64,000 nt of DNA from Acetobacter conturbans. Its GTDB lineage: Bacteria > Pseudomonadota > Alphaproteobacteria > Acetobacterales > Acetobacteraceae. Position 1 is the first letter of the stretch, and each line of letters opens with the position of its first letter. Positions 48,053 through 57,268 of the stretch are shown piece after piece. The notes under the pieces were generated by a model. The model searched no databases and had not been told where the DNA came from. It saw only the letters and a program-made list of their open reading frames with translations. The DNA lies in assembly GCF_011516755.1 (NCBI RefSeq), contig NZ_WOSY01000006.1:62001-126000 (forward strand), given 5' to 3'. Position numbers and translations under genes: made by a program.

Positions 48053-50616
48053 ATATGGAATTTGAGAACGTTCTGTTCGGACAGGCTGACCTGCTGTCGT
48101 GCGATCGCGAACCCATCCATATTCCGCAAAGCATTCAGCCCGCCGGCTGTGTGCTGGTGTTCTCCCCGCAGGAGTGCCGCCTCACACGATATTCGGCCAA
48201 TACGCAGGCATATCTCAGTCTGCCCGAAATCCGATTTGGCCTGTCGCTGAATGAGTGTTTCGGGGAGGCGATTACGGCGGAGATTCTCGCCAGCGCAGCT
48301 CAAAGCGCTTCTGGAAAACCGTCTATTCTGTTTGACCTGGAACTGATGACGGGTTTTCGCCGGGATATCGTGGTCCATTATTCCGGTGATGAGCTGATTG
48401 TCGAGTGCGAGGATGCCATGCCGTCGGCGCTTCACACGAGCGTTCTGGCAAATCAGCGCCGGATCGTGGAGACCATCCGCAATCCTGCCGACATCCTCGG
48501 ATTGCTCCGCGCCACTGCGCCAGTCATGCGGCAGGCCTTCGGTTACGACCGGGTGATGATCTACCGTTTTTCGCCGGACTGGTCGGGGAAAGTCATCGTC
48601 GAAGACCGACGCGAAGGGCTGGAGAGCTTTCTGGGGCAGCATTTTCCAAGTGGTGATATTCCAAGTCAGGCGCGGGAACTTTACAAAAGATCCCTGATTC
48701 GCGTGATCACCGACGCGACTTTCGCTCCCGTGCCGCTGGTTCAGCAGGATGGCCTGCTTCCCCTGGACATGACGTTCATGCATCTCCGGGCGGTTTCGCC
48801 CATTCATTGCGAGTATCTGACGAATATGGGCGTGCGGGCCTCCATGTCTCTCTCTCTGGTCGTCGATGGGGAGTTGTGGGGGCTGATCGCTTTTCATCAT
48901 TATGAGGTCAAGAAACCCGCCATGGCTGAACGCGTCATGGCGAAGATGGTGGGAGAGATGCTTGCCCTCCAGCTTGTCGCGCTCATACGATCACGACGGC
49001 TGCATCTCACACAGAATACGCATCTGTTTCTGTCCCATTTTCTGCGAAAGGCCACCGAAGAGAACGGCCCGTCTTACATTCAGGAGAGGGTGCAGGAACT
49101 TCTGACCGTCATTGAATGCGACGGAGGCGGTGTCTGGATGGAAGGCCACTGGACGCCCAAAGGCCAGACTTTAAACGAAGCGGCTGTTGTCGATCTGCTG
49201 TCGGTAGTGAAGAAAAACGGTAACGATGACATGTGGTGCAGCGACCATCTGCTGAAGGACTGTCCTGTCCTGGCGGGGCGGATGTCGGGGATCGCCGGAG
49301 CGCTGGTCGTTCCCATGTGGCCTCAGGGCAACGATTATCTGGTCATTTTCCGTCAGGAAGTCATCCAGACTGTTCTGTGGGGAGGGGATCCCAAAAAGAC
49401 CTACAGTACGGGACCGCATGGCGTTCGCCTTACACCACGCCGCAGCTTTGATCTGTGGAAGGAAGAGGTGCGCAACCACTGCCTTGAGTGGACCCCGGAA
49501 GATCTGGAACTGGCCGGACAGATTCGATCGACCCTGATGGAAATCATGGCCGTGACCCATCAGCGCATCCTGCGGGAACGGACACGATCGGAAGAGCTTC
49601 AGCGTATTCTGAATGACGAGCTCAATCATCGGGTCAAGAATATTCTTGCGATTGTGCAGACGCTTGTGGCGCGGGAACCGACCGCGTGTGACAGCGCGGT
49701 TGAGTACAGCCGCTCCCTGCAGGGGCGCATCAGTTCGCTTGCCACCGCCCATGACGTGGCTCTGGTCGCGAAAGCTGAAACGACACTGAAGGATCTGTTG
49801 CAGGCTGAACTGGCCCCCTATGAGACGAGCGCCAACAGCATCGTGCTGGAAGGACCGTCGTTTATCCTCTCCCGGCGCGCCCTGACGTTTCTGGCATTGC
49901 TGTTTCATGAACTGGCAACCAACGCGGCCAAATATGGGGCGCTCTCCACAAGTCACGGGTGCCTTACGGTGAAGTGGGCCTATGAATCCCAGAGTGCGTC
50001 GTGGAATATTCTCTGGGAAGAAAAAGGTGGCCCTGAAGTGGTGGTTCCAAAGCAGGCGGGATTTGGTAGCCTCCTGCTCGACAGAGCGGTCACTCACAAT
50101 CTTGGCGGCAAGGCTGTAAGGCACTTTCTACCTGAGGGAATCAGGCTTGAAATCACCCTGCCGGAGCAGCCGGCTGGCGCGACGTTTTCAGAGTTTTCTG
50201 ATGCGGGGTCCAGAAAGGGCATCACTGCCATCGGCATGGAGGCTGAAAAGACTTTAGCCGGGAAGACAGTTCTTCTTCTGGAAGATGAATTCCTGATCGC
50301 TCTCGACGTTGAGCAGGCTTTGTCCGAGAAAAAGGCGGCACATGTTTATACGGCCTCTTCAATCGCACAGGCATGTGAAATCCTCGAACGATATCTTGTG
50401 GATGTTGCCATTCTCGACATTGATATCGGTGGCGAGACATCTGCGCCTGTTGCCCGTCTGCTTGCGGATCGCGGTGTGCCATTCGTTTTTACAACGGGAT
50501 ATGACAACGACCCGGAAATAAATCAGTCATTCCCTGAGGCTGAAATCATCAAAAAGCCTTATGAAATAAAAGATATTCTAAAGGCACTTGCGATCTCTTC
50601 GGGCTGCGGCAATTAA
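48049..50616 (+). CDS. bphP: Bacteriophytochrome with HWE histidine kinase and C-terminal receiver
   Basis: Red/far-red light sensor of 855 aa. PAS (about 20-125) with bilin-attachment Cys18 in 'LLSCDREPIHIPQSIQPAG'; GAF (140-310) with 'PSGDIP' (conserved Asp) and 'SPIHCEYLTNMGV'; PHY (320-500) with the tongue motif PRRSF; an HWE-type kinase with 'ELNHRVKNILAIVQTL' (His near 526), 'LFHELATNAAKYGALS' and 'WNILWEEKGG'; then a receiver domain with 'LLEDEFLIALD', 'VAILDIDIG' (Asp near 790) and the conserved Lys in 'IIKKPYE'. The sensor and its receiver are fused, so it may signal to a separate partner. Coupled to bphO. Confidence 0.95.
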   Translation: MNMEFENVLFGQADLLSCDREPIHIPQSIQPAGCVLVFSPQECRLTRYSANTQAYLSLPEIRFGLSLNECFGEAITAEILASAAQSASGKPSILFDLELMTGFRRDIVVHYSGDELIVECEDAMPSALHTSVLANQRRIVETIRNPADILGLLRATAPVMRQAFGYDRVMIYRFSPDWSGKVIVEDRREGLESFLGQHFPSGDIPSQARELYKRSLIRVITDATFAPVPLVQQDGLLPLDMTFMHLRAVSPIHCEYLTNMGVRASMSLSLVVDGELWGLIAFHHYEVKKPAMAERVMAKMVGEMLALQLVALIRSRRLHLTQNTHLFLSHFLRKATEENGPSYIQERVQELLTVIECDGGGVWMEGHWTPKGQTLNEAAVVDLLSVVKKNGNDDMWCSDHLLKDCPVLAGRMSGIAGALVVPMWPQGNDYLVIFRQEVIQTVLWGGDPKKTYSTGPHGVRLTPRRSFDLWKEEVRNHCLEWTPEDLELAGQIRSTLMEIMAVTHQRILRERTRSEELQRILNDELNHRVKNILAIVQTLVAREPTACDSAVEYSRSLQGRISSLATAHDVALVAKAETTLKDLLQAELAPYETSANSIVLEGPSFILSRRALTFLALLFHELATNAAKYGALSTSHGCLTVKWAYESQSASWNILWEEKGGPEVVVPKQAGFGSLLLDRAVTHNLGGKAVRHFLPEGIRLEITLPEQPAGATFSEFSDAGSRKGITAIGMEAEKTLAGKTVLLLEDEFLIALDVEQALSEKKAAHVYTASSIAQACEILERYLVDVAILDIDIGGETSAPVARLLADRGVPFVFTTGYDNDPEINQSFPEAEIIKKPYEIKDILKALAISSGCGN

Positions 50617-50824
50617 AGTCCGCTGCGGCTTTCAAAAGCCGGTGTATTTTTCCAAGCGGACAGAGCGAGCGGCTTCTTTCCCCCCTCTGCAACAAGAGCA
50701 TGCAGATGTCGTCGCACAATTTTTAATGAACAGAGATCAAAAAGACCCAGCTTCCCCGATGAGATGGGGTCGCGAGCCGTTTTCATGTGGTGCCGTTTGT
50801 AAAGAATACAGGCCACCAAAAGAA

Positions 50825-50860
50825 AAAGTCCGGTCTTCCCTTCAAGGAAAACCGGACTTT
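50825..50860 (-). terminator. Terminator of the pnt-adhP-aldehyde dehydrogenase operon
   Basis: On the minus strand a 15-bp stem with one G-T pair (AAAGTCCGG...CCGGACTTT) and a short loop, followed by TTTTTCT, about 48 bp beyond the aldehyde dehydrogenase stop. Confidence 0.85.
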
Positions 50861-50907
50861 AGCCCGAGACGGGCAGGGAGCATTCTCCCCACCCTTCGAG
50901 ACGATCC

Positions 50908-52299
50908 TTAGAACGGTGCGTCGATATCCACGACGTCGATCAGCTTGTGATTGACGAATTCCTTGATACCGAGGCCGATCAGTTCACGACCGAAGCCGGA
51001 ACGGAGGACGCCACCGAACGGCAGGTCAGCCTTCACCATCGTCGGATGGTTGATGTAGACCATGCCGGTCTCGATCTTCTCAGCCACGCGGACACCACGG
51101 GCCTCGTCCTTCGTGAAGACGGAACCACCGAGGCCATACGGGCTGTCGTTAGCAGCGCGGATCGCGTCAGCTTCGTCTTTCACGCGGAACAGCAGCGTGA
51201 CCGGGCCGAAGAACTCTTCGCGCATCGCCGGGTTGTTGTCTTTCAGTTCAGTCAGGATGACCGGACGGAAGAACGCACCGTTGTTCGGCATTTCAAGCGG
51301 GATCTCTTCCGCTTTCGCACCGGCTGCCACAGCGCCTTCGACCTGCTTCTTGAGGTCGTCGGCAGCCTTCTGGGAAGACAGGGGAGCCAGCGTCGTGGCG
51401 GCATCCATCGGATCGCCCATCTTCAGCTTGGCAACGCCTTCACGGTAGCGCTTCACGAACTCCTCATAGACGGCGTCCACGACGATCATGCGCTTGGAGG
51501 ACACACAGACCTGACCGGCATTCCAGTGACGACCGAACACGGCCCACTTTACTGCCTTTTCGAGGTCGGCATCTTCCAGAACGATGAACGCATCCGCGCC
51601 ACCCAGTTCCATCGTGCACTTCTTCAGAGCCTGACCGGCTTCGGATGCCAGACGGGCGCCTGCGCCTTCGGAACCTGTCAGCGCGAGGCCACGCACGCGG
51701 TGATCGGCAAGGATGCGCGAGACCTGATCGTGGGACGGATACAGGTTCTGGAAGCCTCCCTTCGGGAGCCCGGCATCCGTCATCAGCTTGTCCATGGCGG
51801 CGGCACACTGCGGCACGTTGGAGGCGTGCTTCAGGACAACCGTGTTGCCGGCGGAAATCTGCGGGGCAACGATACGGGCGACCTGATAGAACGGGAAGTT
51901 CCACGGCTCGACGGCAAGGAGAACACCCAGCGGCTGGTGGATGATCTTCGCGCGGCCTTCATCCTTGCTGGCGACCGGCAGGTCTTCCGCCTTCAGAAGC
52001 CCCTCGGCGTTCTTCGCGTAATATTCGAAGATCGCGGCAGACAGCTCCGTCTCGGCTTTCGCCTCGGAGAACAGCTTGCCCATCTCAAGGGTGAGCAGCT
52101 TCGAGTATTCGTCCAGATTGGCGCGCAGGAGGTCAGCGGCCTTCTGCATCACTTTGGCGCGTTCAGCGAAGGACGTGGTGCGCCATGACAGGAACGCGGA
52201 ATGCGCGGTGTCGAGTGCTGTGTCGATTTCGGCGTCCGTCGTGTTCGGGAACACCTTTATCTGTTCATTGTTGAACGGATTTACCGTTGCATAAGCCAT
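50908..52299 (-). CDS. Aldehyde dehydrogenase (succinate-semialdehyde dehydrogenase-like)
   Basis: NAD(P)-dependent aldehyde dehydrogenase of 463 aa. Motifs: 'PWNFPFYQVARIVAPQISAGNTVVLKHAS', catalytic Glu in 'MELGGADAF', catalytic Cys in 'NAGQVCVSSKR', and 'REEFFGPVTLLFRV'. The family is closest to succinate-semialdehyde dehydrogenases by eye. Last gene of the pntA1-pntA2-pntB-adhP operon, 66 bp after adhP. Together with AdhP it could oxidise alcohols to acids in the cytoplasm while transhydrogenase balances NADPH. Confidence 0.93.
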   Translation of the reverse strand: MAYATVNPFNNEQIKVFPNTTDAEIDTALDTAHSAFLSWRTTSFAERAKVMQKAADLLRANLDEYSKLLTLEMGKLFSEAKAETELSAAIFEYYAKNAEGLLKAEDLPVASKDEGRAKIIHQPLGVLLAVEPWNFPFYQVARIVAPQISAGNTVVLKHASNVPQCAAAMDKLMTDAGLPKGGFQNLYPSHDQVSRILADHRVRGLALTGSEGAGARLASEAGQALKKCTMELGGADAFIVLEDADLEKAVKWAVFGRHWNAGQVCVSSKRMIVVDAVYEEFVKRYREGVAKLKMGDPMDAATTLAPLSSQKAADDLKKQVEGAVAAGAKAEEIPLEMPNNGAFFRPVILTELKDNNPAMREEFFGPVTLLFRVKDEADAIRAANDSPYGLGGSVFTKDEARGVRVAEKIETGMVYINHPTMVKADLPFGGVLRSGFGRELIGLGIKEFVNHKLIDVVDIDAPF

Positions 52300-52365
52300 G
52301 TCCAGATTCCTTTTCTTTTAATGCCGGGCAACGAGGGTGCCGCGCCCCGGAAGGCGCGGCAGGTC

Positions 52366-53394
52366 TCACTTCCGGAAATCGAGAACGACGCGACCGTCGA
52401 TGCGACCGTTCTCCAGATCGTCGAAAATGCGGTTGATATTTTCCAGCTTGTCCGCCTTCACAACCGACCTCACCTTTCCCTCAGCAAAGAAGGACAACGC
52501 CTCGATCATGTCGAGCCGTGTGCCCACGATTGATCCTCGGATTGTCGTTCCATTCATGACCATGTCGAAGATCGACACAGGGAAATCTCCCGGTGGCAGG
52601 CCATTGAGAACGATTGTTCCGCCGCGTCGTGCATAGCCCATAGCCTGTGAAAAGGCGATACGGGAAACAGCAGTGACAACCACACCCTGAGCGCCTCCCA
52701 CTTCTTTCTGCACGAAAGCAGCCGGGTCCGTGTTCCTGGCATTAACGGTCAGCGCCGCGCCCAGTTCCTTGGCCGTGGCCAGTTTCGCGTCGTCAATATC
52801 CACGGCAATCATGTTCTTGCCCATGGCGACACCATATTGCATCGCCATCTGGCCAAGCCCACCGACACCGGAGACCGCCACCCAGTCACCCGGCTTCGTG
52901 TTGGTCATTTTCAGGGCCTTGTAGACCGTGAGGCCAGCGCAGAGCACCGGCGCGATCTGAAGCGGATCGGCGCCTTTGGGGATATGGGCGATGTAGTTCG
53001 GGTCCGCCACTACATACTCGGCAAAGCAGCCATTGACGGAATAACCCGTGTCTTCCTGCTTCTCACACAGCGTTTCCCAGCCACCAAGACAATGCTCACA
53101 GTGACCGCAGGCAGAGTAAAGGAACGGCACGCCAACATAGTCGCCTTCCTTGACCCAGTTCACGTTGCTGCCGACCTGCACCACATGTCCGACACCTTCA
53201 TGGCCGGGGATGAAGGGGAGCGTCGGCTTGGTCGGCCAGTCACCGCGCACGGCGTGCAGGTCGGTGTGGCACACGCCACAGGCATCCATCTTCACCAGAA
53301 TCTGATTCTGGTTGATGGTGGGGATATCGAGTTCCTCAATCGTCAGAGGTTTGTTGAACTCGCGGGCGACTGCCGCTTGCATCTTGCCTGCCAT
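52366..53394 (-). CDS. adhP: Zinc-dependent alcohol dehydrogenase AdhP
   Basis: Medium-chain NAD-dependent alcohol dehydrogenase of 342 aa. Catalytic zinc ligands in 'ACGVCHTDLHAVRGD', 'GHEGVG' and 'CAGLTVYKAL'; structural zinc Cys cluster 'CGHCEHCLGGWETLC'; Rossmann fold 'GVGGLGQMAMQYG'. It resembles AdhP of E. coli and related ethanol dehydrogenases. 31 bp after pntB in the same operon. Confidence 0.96.
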   Translation of the reverse strand: MAGKMQAAVAREFNKPLTIEELDIPTINQNQILVKMDACGVCHTDLHAVRGDWPTKPTLPFIPGHEGVGHVVQVGSNVNWVKEGDYVGVPFLYSACGHCEHCLGGWETLCEKQEDTGYSVNGCFAEYVVADPNYIAHIPKGADPLQIAPVLCAGLTVYKALKMTNTKPGDWVAVSGVGGLGQMAMQYGVAMGKNMIAVDIDDAKLATAKELGAALTVNARNTDPAAFVQKEVGGAQGVVVTAVSRIAFSQAMGYARRGGTIVLNGLPPGDFPVSIFDMVMNGTTIRGSIVGTRLDMIEALSFFAEGKVRSVVKADKLENINRIFDDLENGRIDGRVVLDFRK

Positions 53395-53425
53395 GCTTCA
53401 GGTATCCTTTTTCTTTCTCAGATCG

Positions 53426-54853
53426 TCAGTTGGTTCCGAGGGCCTTGAGCGCCTCAACCATCTTGCTCAGGACTGCCTGGGCATCACCAAAAACCATGGC
53501 GGTATTCGGTAGGAAGAACAGGGGGTTCTGCACGCCGGAATAGCCGGTGCCCTGACCGCGCTTGATGACGAAGACCTGCTTCGCCTGATCGGCATTGAGG
53601 ATAGGCATGCCATAGATCGGCGAGGATTTATCGGTACGGGCCGAAGGATTGACTACGTCGTTCGCACCAATCACCAGCGCCACATCAGTAGTTTTGAAGC
53701 TGTCGTTGATGTCGTCCATGTCGTAGATCATGTCGTAAGGAACGCCTGCTTCAGCCAGCAACACATTCATGTGACCGGGCATACGACCCGCGACCGGATG
53801 GATTGCGAATTTCACGTCCACACCTGCCGCCTGAAGCATCTTCACGAGCTCGTAAAGCTTCTGCTGCGCCTGAGCGACCGCCAGACCATAGCCGGGGATG
53901 ATGATGACGCTGGAGTCATAACGCATCGTGGTGGCTGCATCAGCCGGATCGACAGACTTCATCTGACCCTGTGGACCAGCCGCAGCCGCGCCGGAGGACG
54001 CTCCGAAGTTGCTGAACAGCACGTTTGCAATGGAGCGGTTCATCGCCTTTGCCATGAGCACCGTCAGCAGCGTGCCGGCTGAACCCACGACCATACCGGC
54101 GATCATCAACGCCGGATCGGCCATGACATAGCCCTCAAGACCCACGGCCAGACCGGTAAAGGCGTTGTAGAGCGAAATCACGACCGGCATGTCGGCGCCA
54201 CCGATCGGCACGGTCATGCACAGACCGAAGAACAGTGCGCCCGCAAAGAACAGCAGCGAGAACAGCCCGGCGTCAGGCGAGCCCTGCATCTGTGTCATCA
54301 CGGCCATCAGGCCGAGGCCCACTGTCCCGACGAACACCACGAGGTTGAAGATCTGCTGACCGCTAAACCGGATGGGGTTCCGCATGCGACCGTCAAGTTT
54401 GGCCCACGCGATGAGCGAACCCGTGAAGGAGATACAGCCGATGAGGCCGCCAGCCATGGTCACGCCCAGATGGAGGGCATCCACCTCGGTATGGCGCAGC
54501 ATGGCCACAGCCGAGATGGCCGCCGCCGAGCCACCGCCCATGCCGTTGAACAGTGCGACCATTTGCGGCATGGCCGTCATTTCGACGGTTTTGCCTTTCC
54601 AACCCGCCCAGAGGCCTCCGAGCAGCAGGGCAAGCACGGCAAGGCCGAGATTGACCGGCAGATGAGGCAATACCTCATCAGAGACATTGAACGCCTGGAG
54701 GAAAGCGACAGCCACCACGAAGGCCATGCCCCAGCCCGCGATGACGATGCCGCGAACAGCCGTGACCGGCGAGGACATGCCCTTCAGGCCGTAGATGAAC
54801 AGCCCGGAGGCGAGGAGACCGCTCAGGCCGATGATATAATCGATCACGTTCAT
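53426..54853 (-). CDS. pntB: NAD(P) transhydrogenase subunit beta
   Basis: Integral-membrane, NADP(H)-binding subunit of the proton-pumping transhydrogenase, 475 aa. Nine N-terminal helices, then the domain III motif 'IIPGYGLAVAQAQ', 'FAIHPVAGRMPGHMNVLLAEAGVPYD' and 'DVALVIGANDVVNP'. It transfers hydride from NADH to NADP+ using proton motive force. Two bases separate it from the small alpha subunit upstream. Confidence 0.97.
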   Translation of the reverse strand: MNVIDYIIGLSGLLASGLFIYGLKGMSSPVTAVRGIVIAGWGMAFVVAVAFLQAFNVSDEVLPHLPVNLGLAVLALLLGGLWAGWKGKTVEMTAMPQMVALFNGMGGGSAAAISAVAMLRHTEVDALHLGVTMAGGLIGCISFTGSLIAWAKLDGRMRNPIRFSGQQIFNLVVFVGTVGLGLMAVMTQMQGSPDAGLFSLLFFAGALFFGLCMTVPIGGADMPVVISLYNAFTGLAVGLEGYVMADPALMIAGMVVGSAGTLLTVLMAKAMNRSIANVLFSNFGASSGAAAAGPQGQMKSVDPADAATTMRYDSSVIIIPGYGLAVAQAQQKLYELVKMLQAAGVDVKFAIHPVAGRMPGHMNVLLAEAGVPYDMIYDMDDINDSFKTTDVALVIGANDVVNPSARTDKSSPIYGMPILNADQAKQVFVIKRGQGTGYSGVQNPLFFLPNTAMVFGDAQAVLSKMVEALKALGTN

Positions 54854-54855
54854 GA

Positions 54856-55185
54856 TCAGGCCTTCCCATCCTGTGCTTTCTGGGCCGGCTTTTTAGTGCT
54901 CGGTCGGAACATGGCCAGCATCCGGTCAGTCACCACGTAACCACCCATCACGTTGCCCGCGCCGAACAGGACGCCGAAAAACCCGATGACCTGTTCAGGA
55001 ATGGTCGTGGCGGAGATCAGGACGCTGAGAGCGCCTACCACCACGATGCCGTGAATGAAGTTGGAGCCGGACATGAGCGGTGTGTGCAGGATCGACGGCA
55101 CACGGCTGATGACGACATAGCCGGTGAAAGCCGCCAGCATGAAGATGTAGAGTGCGATGACGAATGTCATGGAGGTGATAAGCAT
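54856..55185 (-). CDS. pntA2: NAD(P) transhydrogenase subunit alpha 2 (membrane part)
   Basis: Small membrane subunit of 109 aa with about three helices ('FVIALYIFMLAAFTGYVVISRVP', 'HGIVVVGALSVLISATTIPEQVIGFFGVLFGAGNVMGGYVVTDRML'). It corresponds to the C-terminal part of E. coli PntA, split into a separate gene as in many alphaproteobacteria. ATG at 55185 is chosen for its AAAGGA site, four bases after the pntA1 stop; an upstream extension would read through the end of pntA1 in another frame. Confidence 0.95.
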   Translation of the reverse strand: MLITSMTFVIALYIFMLAAFTGYVVISRVPSILHTPLMSGSNFIHGIVVVGALSVLISATTIPEQVIGFFGVLFGAGNVMGGYVVTDRMLAMFRPSTKKPAQKAQDGKA

Positions 55186-55189
55186 CGGC

Positions 55190-56401
55190 TTATCCTTTCG
55201 CTGCCGGTGTTTCCGGAGCCGGTGGGGTGGTCGGGGCGGCAGGAGGCGCAACAGCAGGCGCGGCTGATGCCGGTGCCGGACCCTCGACAACGGCGCGCAC
55301 CGCATCGTTGGTGATCTTGCCGTCATGCGTCACGAGCGTCTTGGCGATCACCTCGTCCGTCATGTCGAGCGAGAGCTTGCCGTCCTTGATGATCTGCTGA
55401 AGCAGATTAAGAATGTTCTTGGCGTAAAGCTCACTAGCCTGCTCGGAGAGGCAGGAAGGCAGGTTGACGGGTCCGACGATCGTGGCCGGTCCGACCTGAA
55501 CGATCTCACCCGCCTTCGTGCCTTCACAGTTTCCGCCGCCTTCCGCCGCCATGTCGATGATGACGGAACCAACCTTCATCCCTGCGATCTGGTCGGCATC
55601 GATGAGGCGAGGGGCCTTTCGTCCGGGGACGGCCGCCGTGGTGATGATAAGATCGGAGCGGGCGATGTGGTCGCTCAGAACCGATTTCACCTTCGCCTTT
55701 TCTTCGGCGGTCAGTTCGCGGGCATAGCCACCCTGACCGGTGGCATCCACGCCGGTGTCGACGAACTTCGCACCAAGGGAATGGGCTTCGTCTTTCGTCT
55801 CGGGACGGACGTCATAGCCTTCCGTCACAGCACCAAGACGACCCGCCGTTGCCAGCGCCTGCAAACCGGCAACGCCGAGGCCCATGACCAGAACCTGCGC
55901 AGCCCGCAGAGAGCCGACGGCTGTTGTCATCATGGGCAGGATTTTCGGCATATGTACCGAGCCGAGCAGTGCGGCGTAATAACCCGCAAGTGTCGCCTGA
56001 CTGGACAGCGCATCCATCGCCTGAGCACGGCTGATACGGGGGATCTGCTCCATGGCGAAGCAACTGATCTTGTGATCCCGAAGGGCTTTCACCAGTTCAG
56101 GATTGTTCCGACCATAAATGAAGGAGATGAGAATGGTGCCCGGCTTCATGGCTGACACCAGATCCGGGGACGGAGGATTCACCGCGAGGACGATATCCGC
56201 GGAGCCAACGAGGGCTTTTTCATCCTCAACAATGGAGGTGTTTTTATAGGTGGCGTCAGGGAAATAGGAAGAAAGACCGGCTCCGGCTTCAAGTGCCACG
56301 GAACATCCAAGCTTCTGGATGCGTTCCGCAACGACAGGCACAAGTGCTACGCGCCGTTCTCCCGCGTCTTTCTCCCTGATCGCAGCGATTATGAGGCTCA
56401 T
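55190..56401 (-). CDS. pntA1: NAD(P) transhydrogenase subunit alpha 1 (NAD-binding)
   Basis: Soluble NAD(H)-binding subunit of 403 aa. It starts 'IAAIREKDAGERRVALVP', has 'GYYAALLGSVHMPKILPMMTTAVGSLRAAQVLVMGLGVAGLQALATAGRLGA' (Rossmann site) and 'DMAAEGGGNCEGTKAGE'. A Pro/Ala-rich tail leads to the membrane subunit. First gene of pntA1-pntA2-pntB-adhP-aldehyde dehydrogenase. An FNR/FixK-like palindrome lies 120 bp upstream. Confidence 0.97.
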   Translation of the reverse strand: MSLIIAAIREKDAGERRVALVPVVAERIQKLGCSVALEAGAGLSSYFPDATYKNTSIVEDEKALVGSADIVLAVNPPSPDLVSAMKPGTILISFIYGRNNPELVKALRDHKISCFAMEQIPRISRAQAMDALSSQATLAGYYAALLGSVHMPKILPMMTTAVGSLRAAQVLVMGLGVAGLQALATAGRLGAVTEGYDVRPETKDEAHSLGAKFVDTGVDATGQGGYARELTAEEKAKVKSVLSDHIARSDLIITTAAVPGRKAPRLIDADQIAGMKVGSVIIDMAAEGGGNCEGTKAGEIVQVGPATIVGPVNLPSCLSEQASELYAKNILNLLQQIIKDGKLSLDMTDEVIAKTLVTHDGKITNDAVRAVVEGPAPASAAPAVAPPAAPTTPPAPETPAAKG

Positions 56402-57187
56402 GATCAGTTATCCGTGCTGAAAGATGGTTTGGCGCGGGTCCCGACGCTGGTTCTCCCTGTGCTCCTACACCGAACACCCGCAGACATTGGCCATGACTAT
56501 CAAAGTGGGGGGAAGTTCTCCTTGACGTGTGTCAAGAACGAAGGCGACTTTAGGAATGATAACTGAAAAATATATGACAGTTGAAAGAATTTTCTTTATT
56601 TTCCAGTGAAATACTCTTTGTCGCACACGAAGATGCACAAGATGACCAACACCATTGGATGCCCCGGTCCAGCAGGATTTTTGACTGCAGGAAGCCCGAC
56701 GGACGGCCCGGCACAGTAGCTCGCTCGCAGTGGGCCAATTTCAGCATTCTTCCTTCCTGCATCCGGGTCACCGGTGCTGAAGCGTAGCTTCTGATTGCAG
56801 GGCAGGCTTTGCAGGAATGATTGCGATGCATGTCAAAAGATCTGGCTCTGTAAGGCCGCCCGTTTCACGCTAGGGCGCGTCCTGCAAAATGAGATGATTT
56901 TCCTGCATATTATTCGTAGCAAAATCTGTCGGATGACTATGATGGACTGGCGACTTAGTTGACCGCGTCCATCTATCGAATAGGGGTGGCTATTCTGTAG
57001 ATGAGCGGAGAGCCCGTGTGAAATTAAGAATAGTTGCCGATATACTTTGGGCGCAATGATAATTTACAGCCGTTTTACCGCCCGCAGGGTAGAGGGAATG
57101 GGGTGACGGCATTTGCACGCCCGCAAATCTCGGCCCTTCTGACACGCATCCGGCCTGTAAGGCTTTCTGTATTTTGAAACGCAGAAA
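56402..57187. other. Long intergenic region upstream of pntA1
   Basis: About 790 bases without a recognised gene. It contains the pnt operon promoter with the palindrome at 56521-56536. The far side holds no obvious gene; minor ORFs lack protein-like patterns. A small RNA cannot be excluded. Confidence 0.5.
56521..56536 (-). promoter_or_regulatory. Candidate FNR/FixK-type box upstream of pntA1
   Basis: A perfect CTTGAC-GTGT-GTCAAG inverted repeat, containing the TTGAC-N4-GTCAA core recognised by CRP/FNR-family regulators such as FixK, 120 bp upstream of the pntA1 start. Distance suggests it acts on the operon promoter. Confidence 0.55.
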
Positions 57188-57212
57188 GCCACCCTCTGCT
57201 TGAGAGGGCGGC
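57188..57212 (-). terminator. Terminator of the sulfate-assimilation operon
   Basis: On the minus strand a 10-bp stem with one G-T pair (GCCGCCCTCT...AGAGGGTGGC), a 5-nt loop and then TTTCT, about 57 bp past the DUF934 stop. Confidence 0.7.
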
Positions 57213-57268
57213 AAACTCAGGCGGTCTCCGTCACACGACGGGACGTGCCTGAAACTCAGTCCGAGAGT

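Noticed and set aside
50947-52188. 413-codon plus-strand ORF opposite the aldehyde dehydrogenase
   Set aside because: Antisense shadow of a gene with intact catalytic motifs.
56550-56831. 93-codon minus-strand ORF upstream of pntA1
   Set aside because: Cys/Ser-rich arbitrary composition, no ribosome-binding site.
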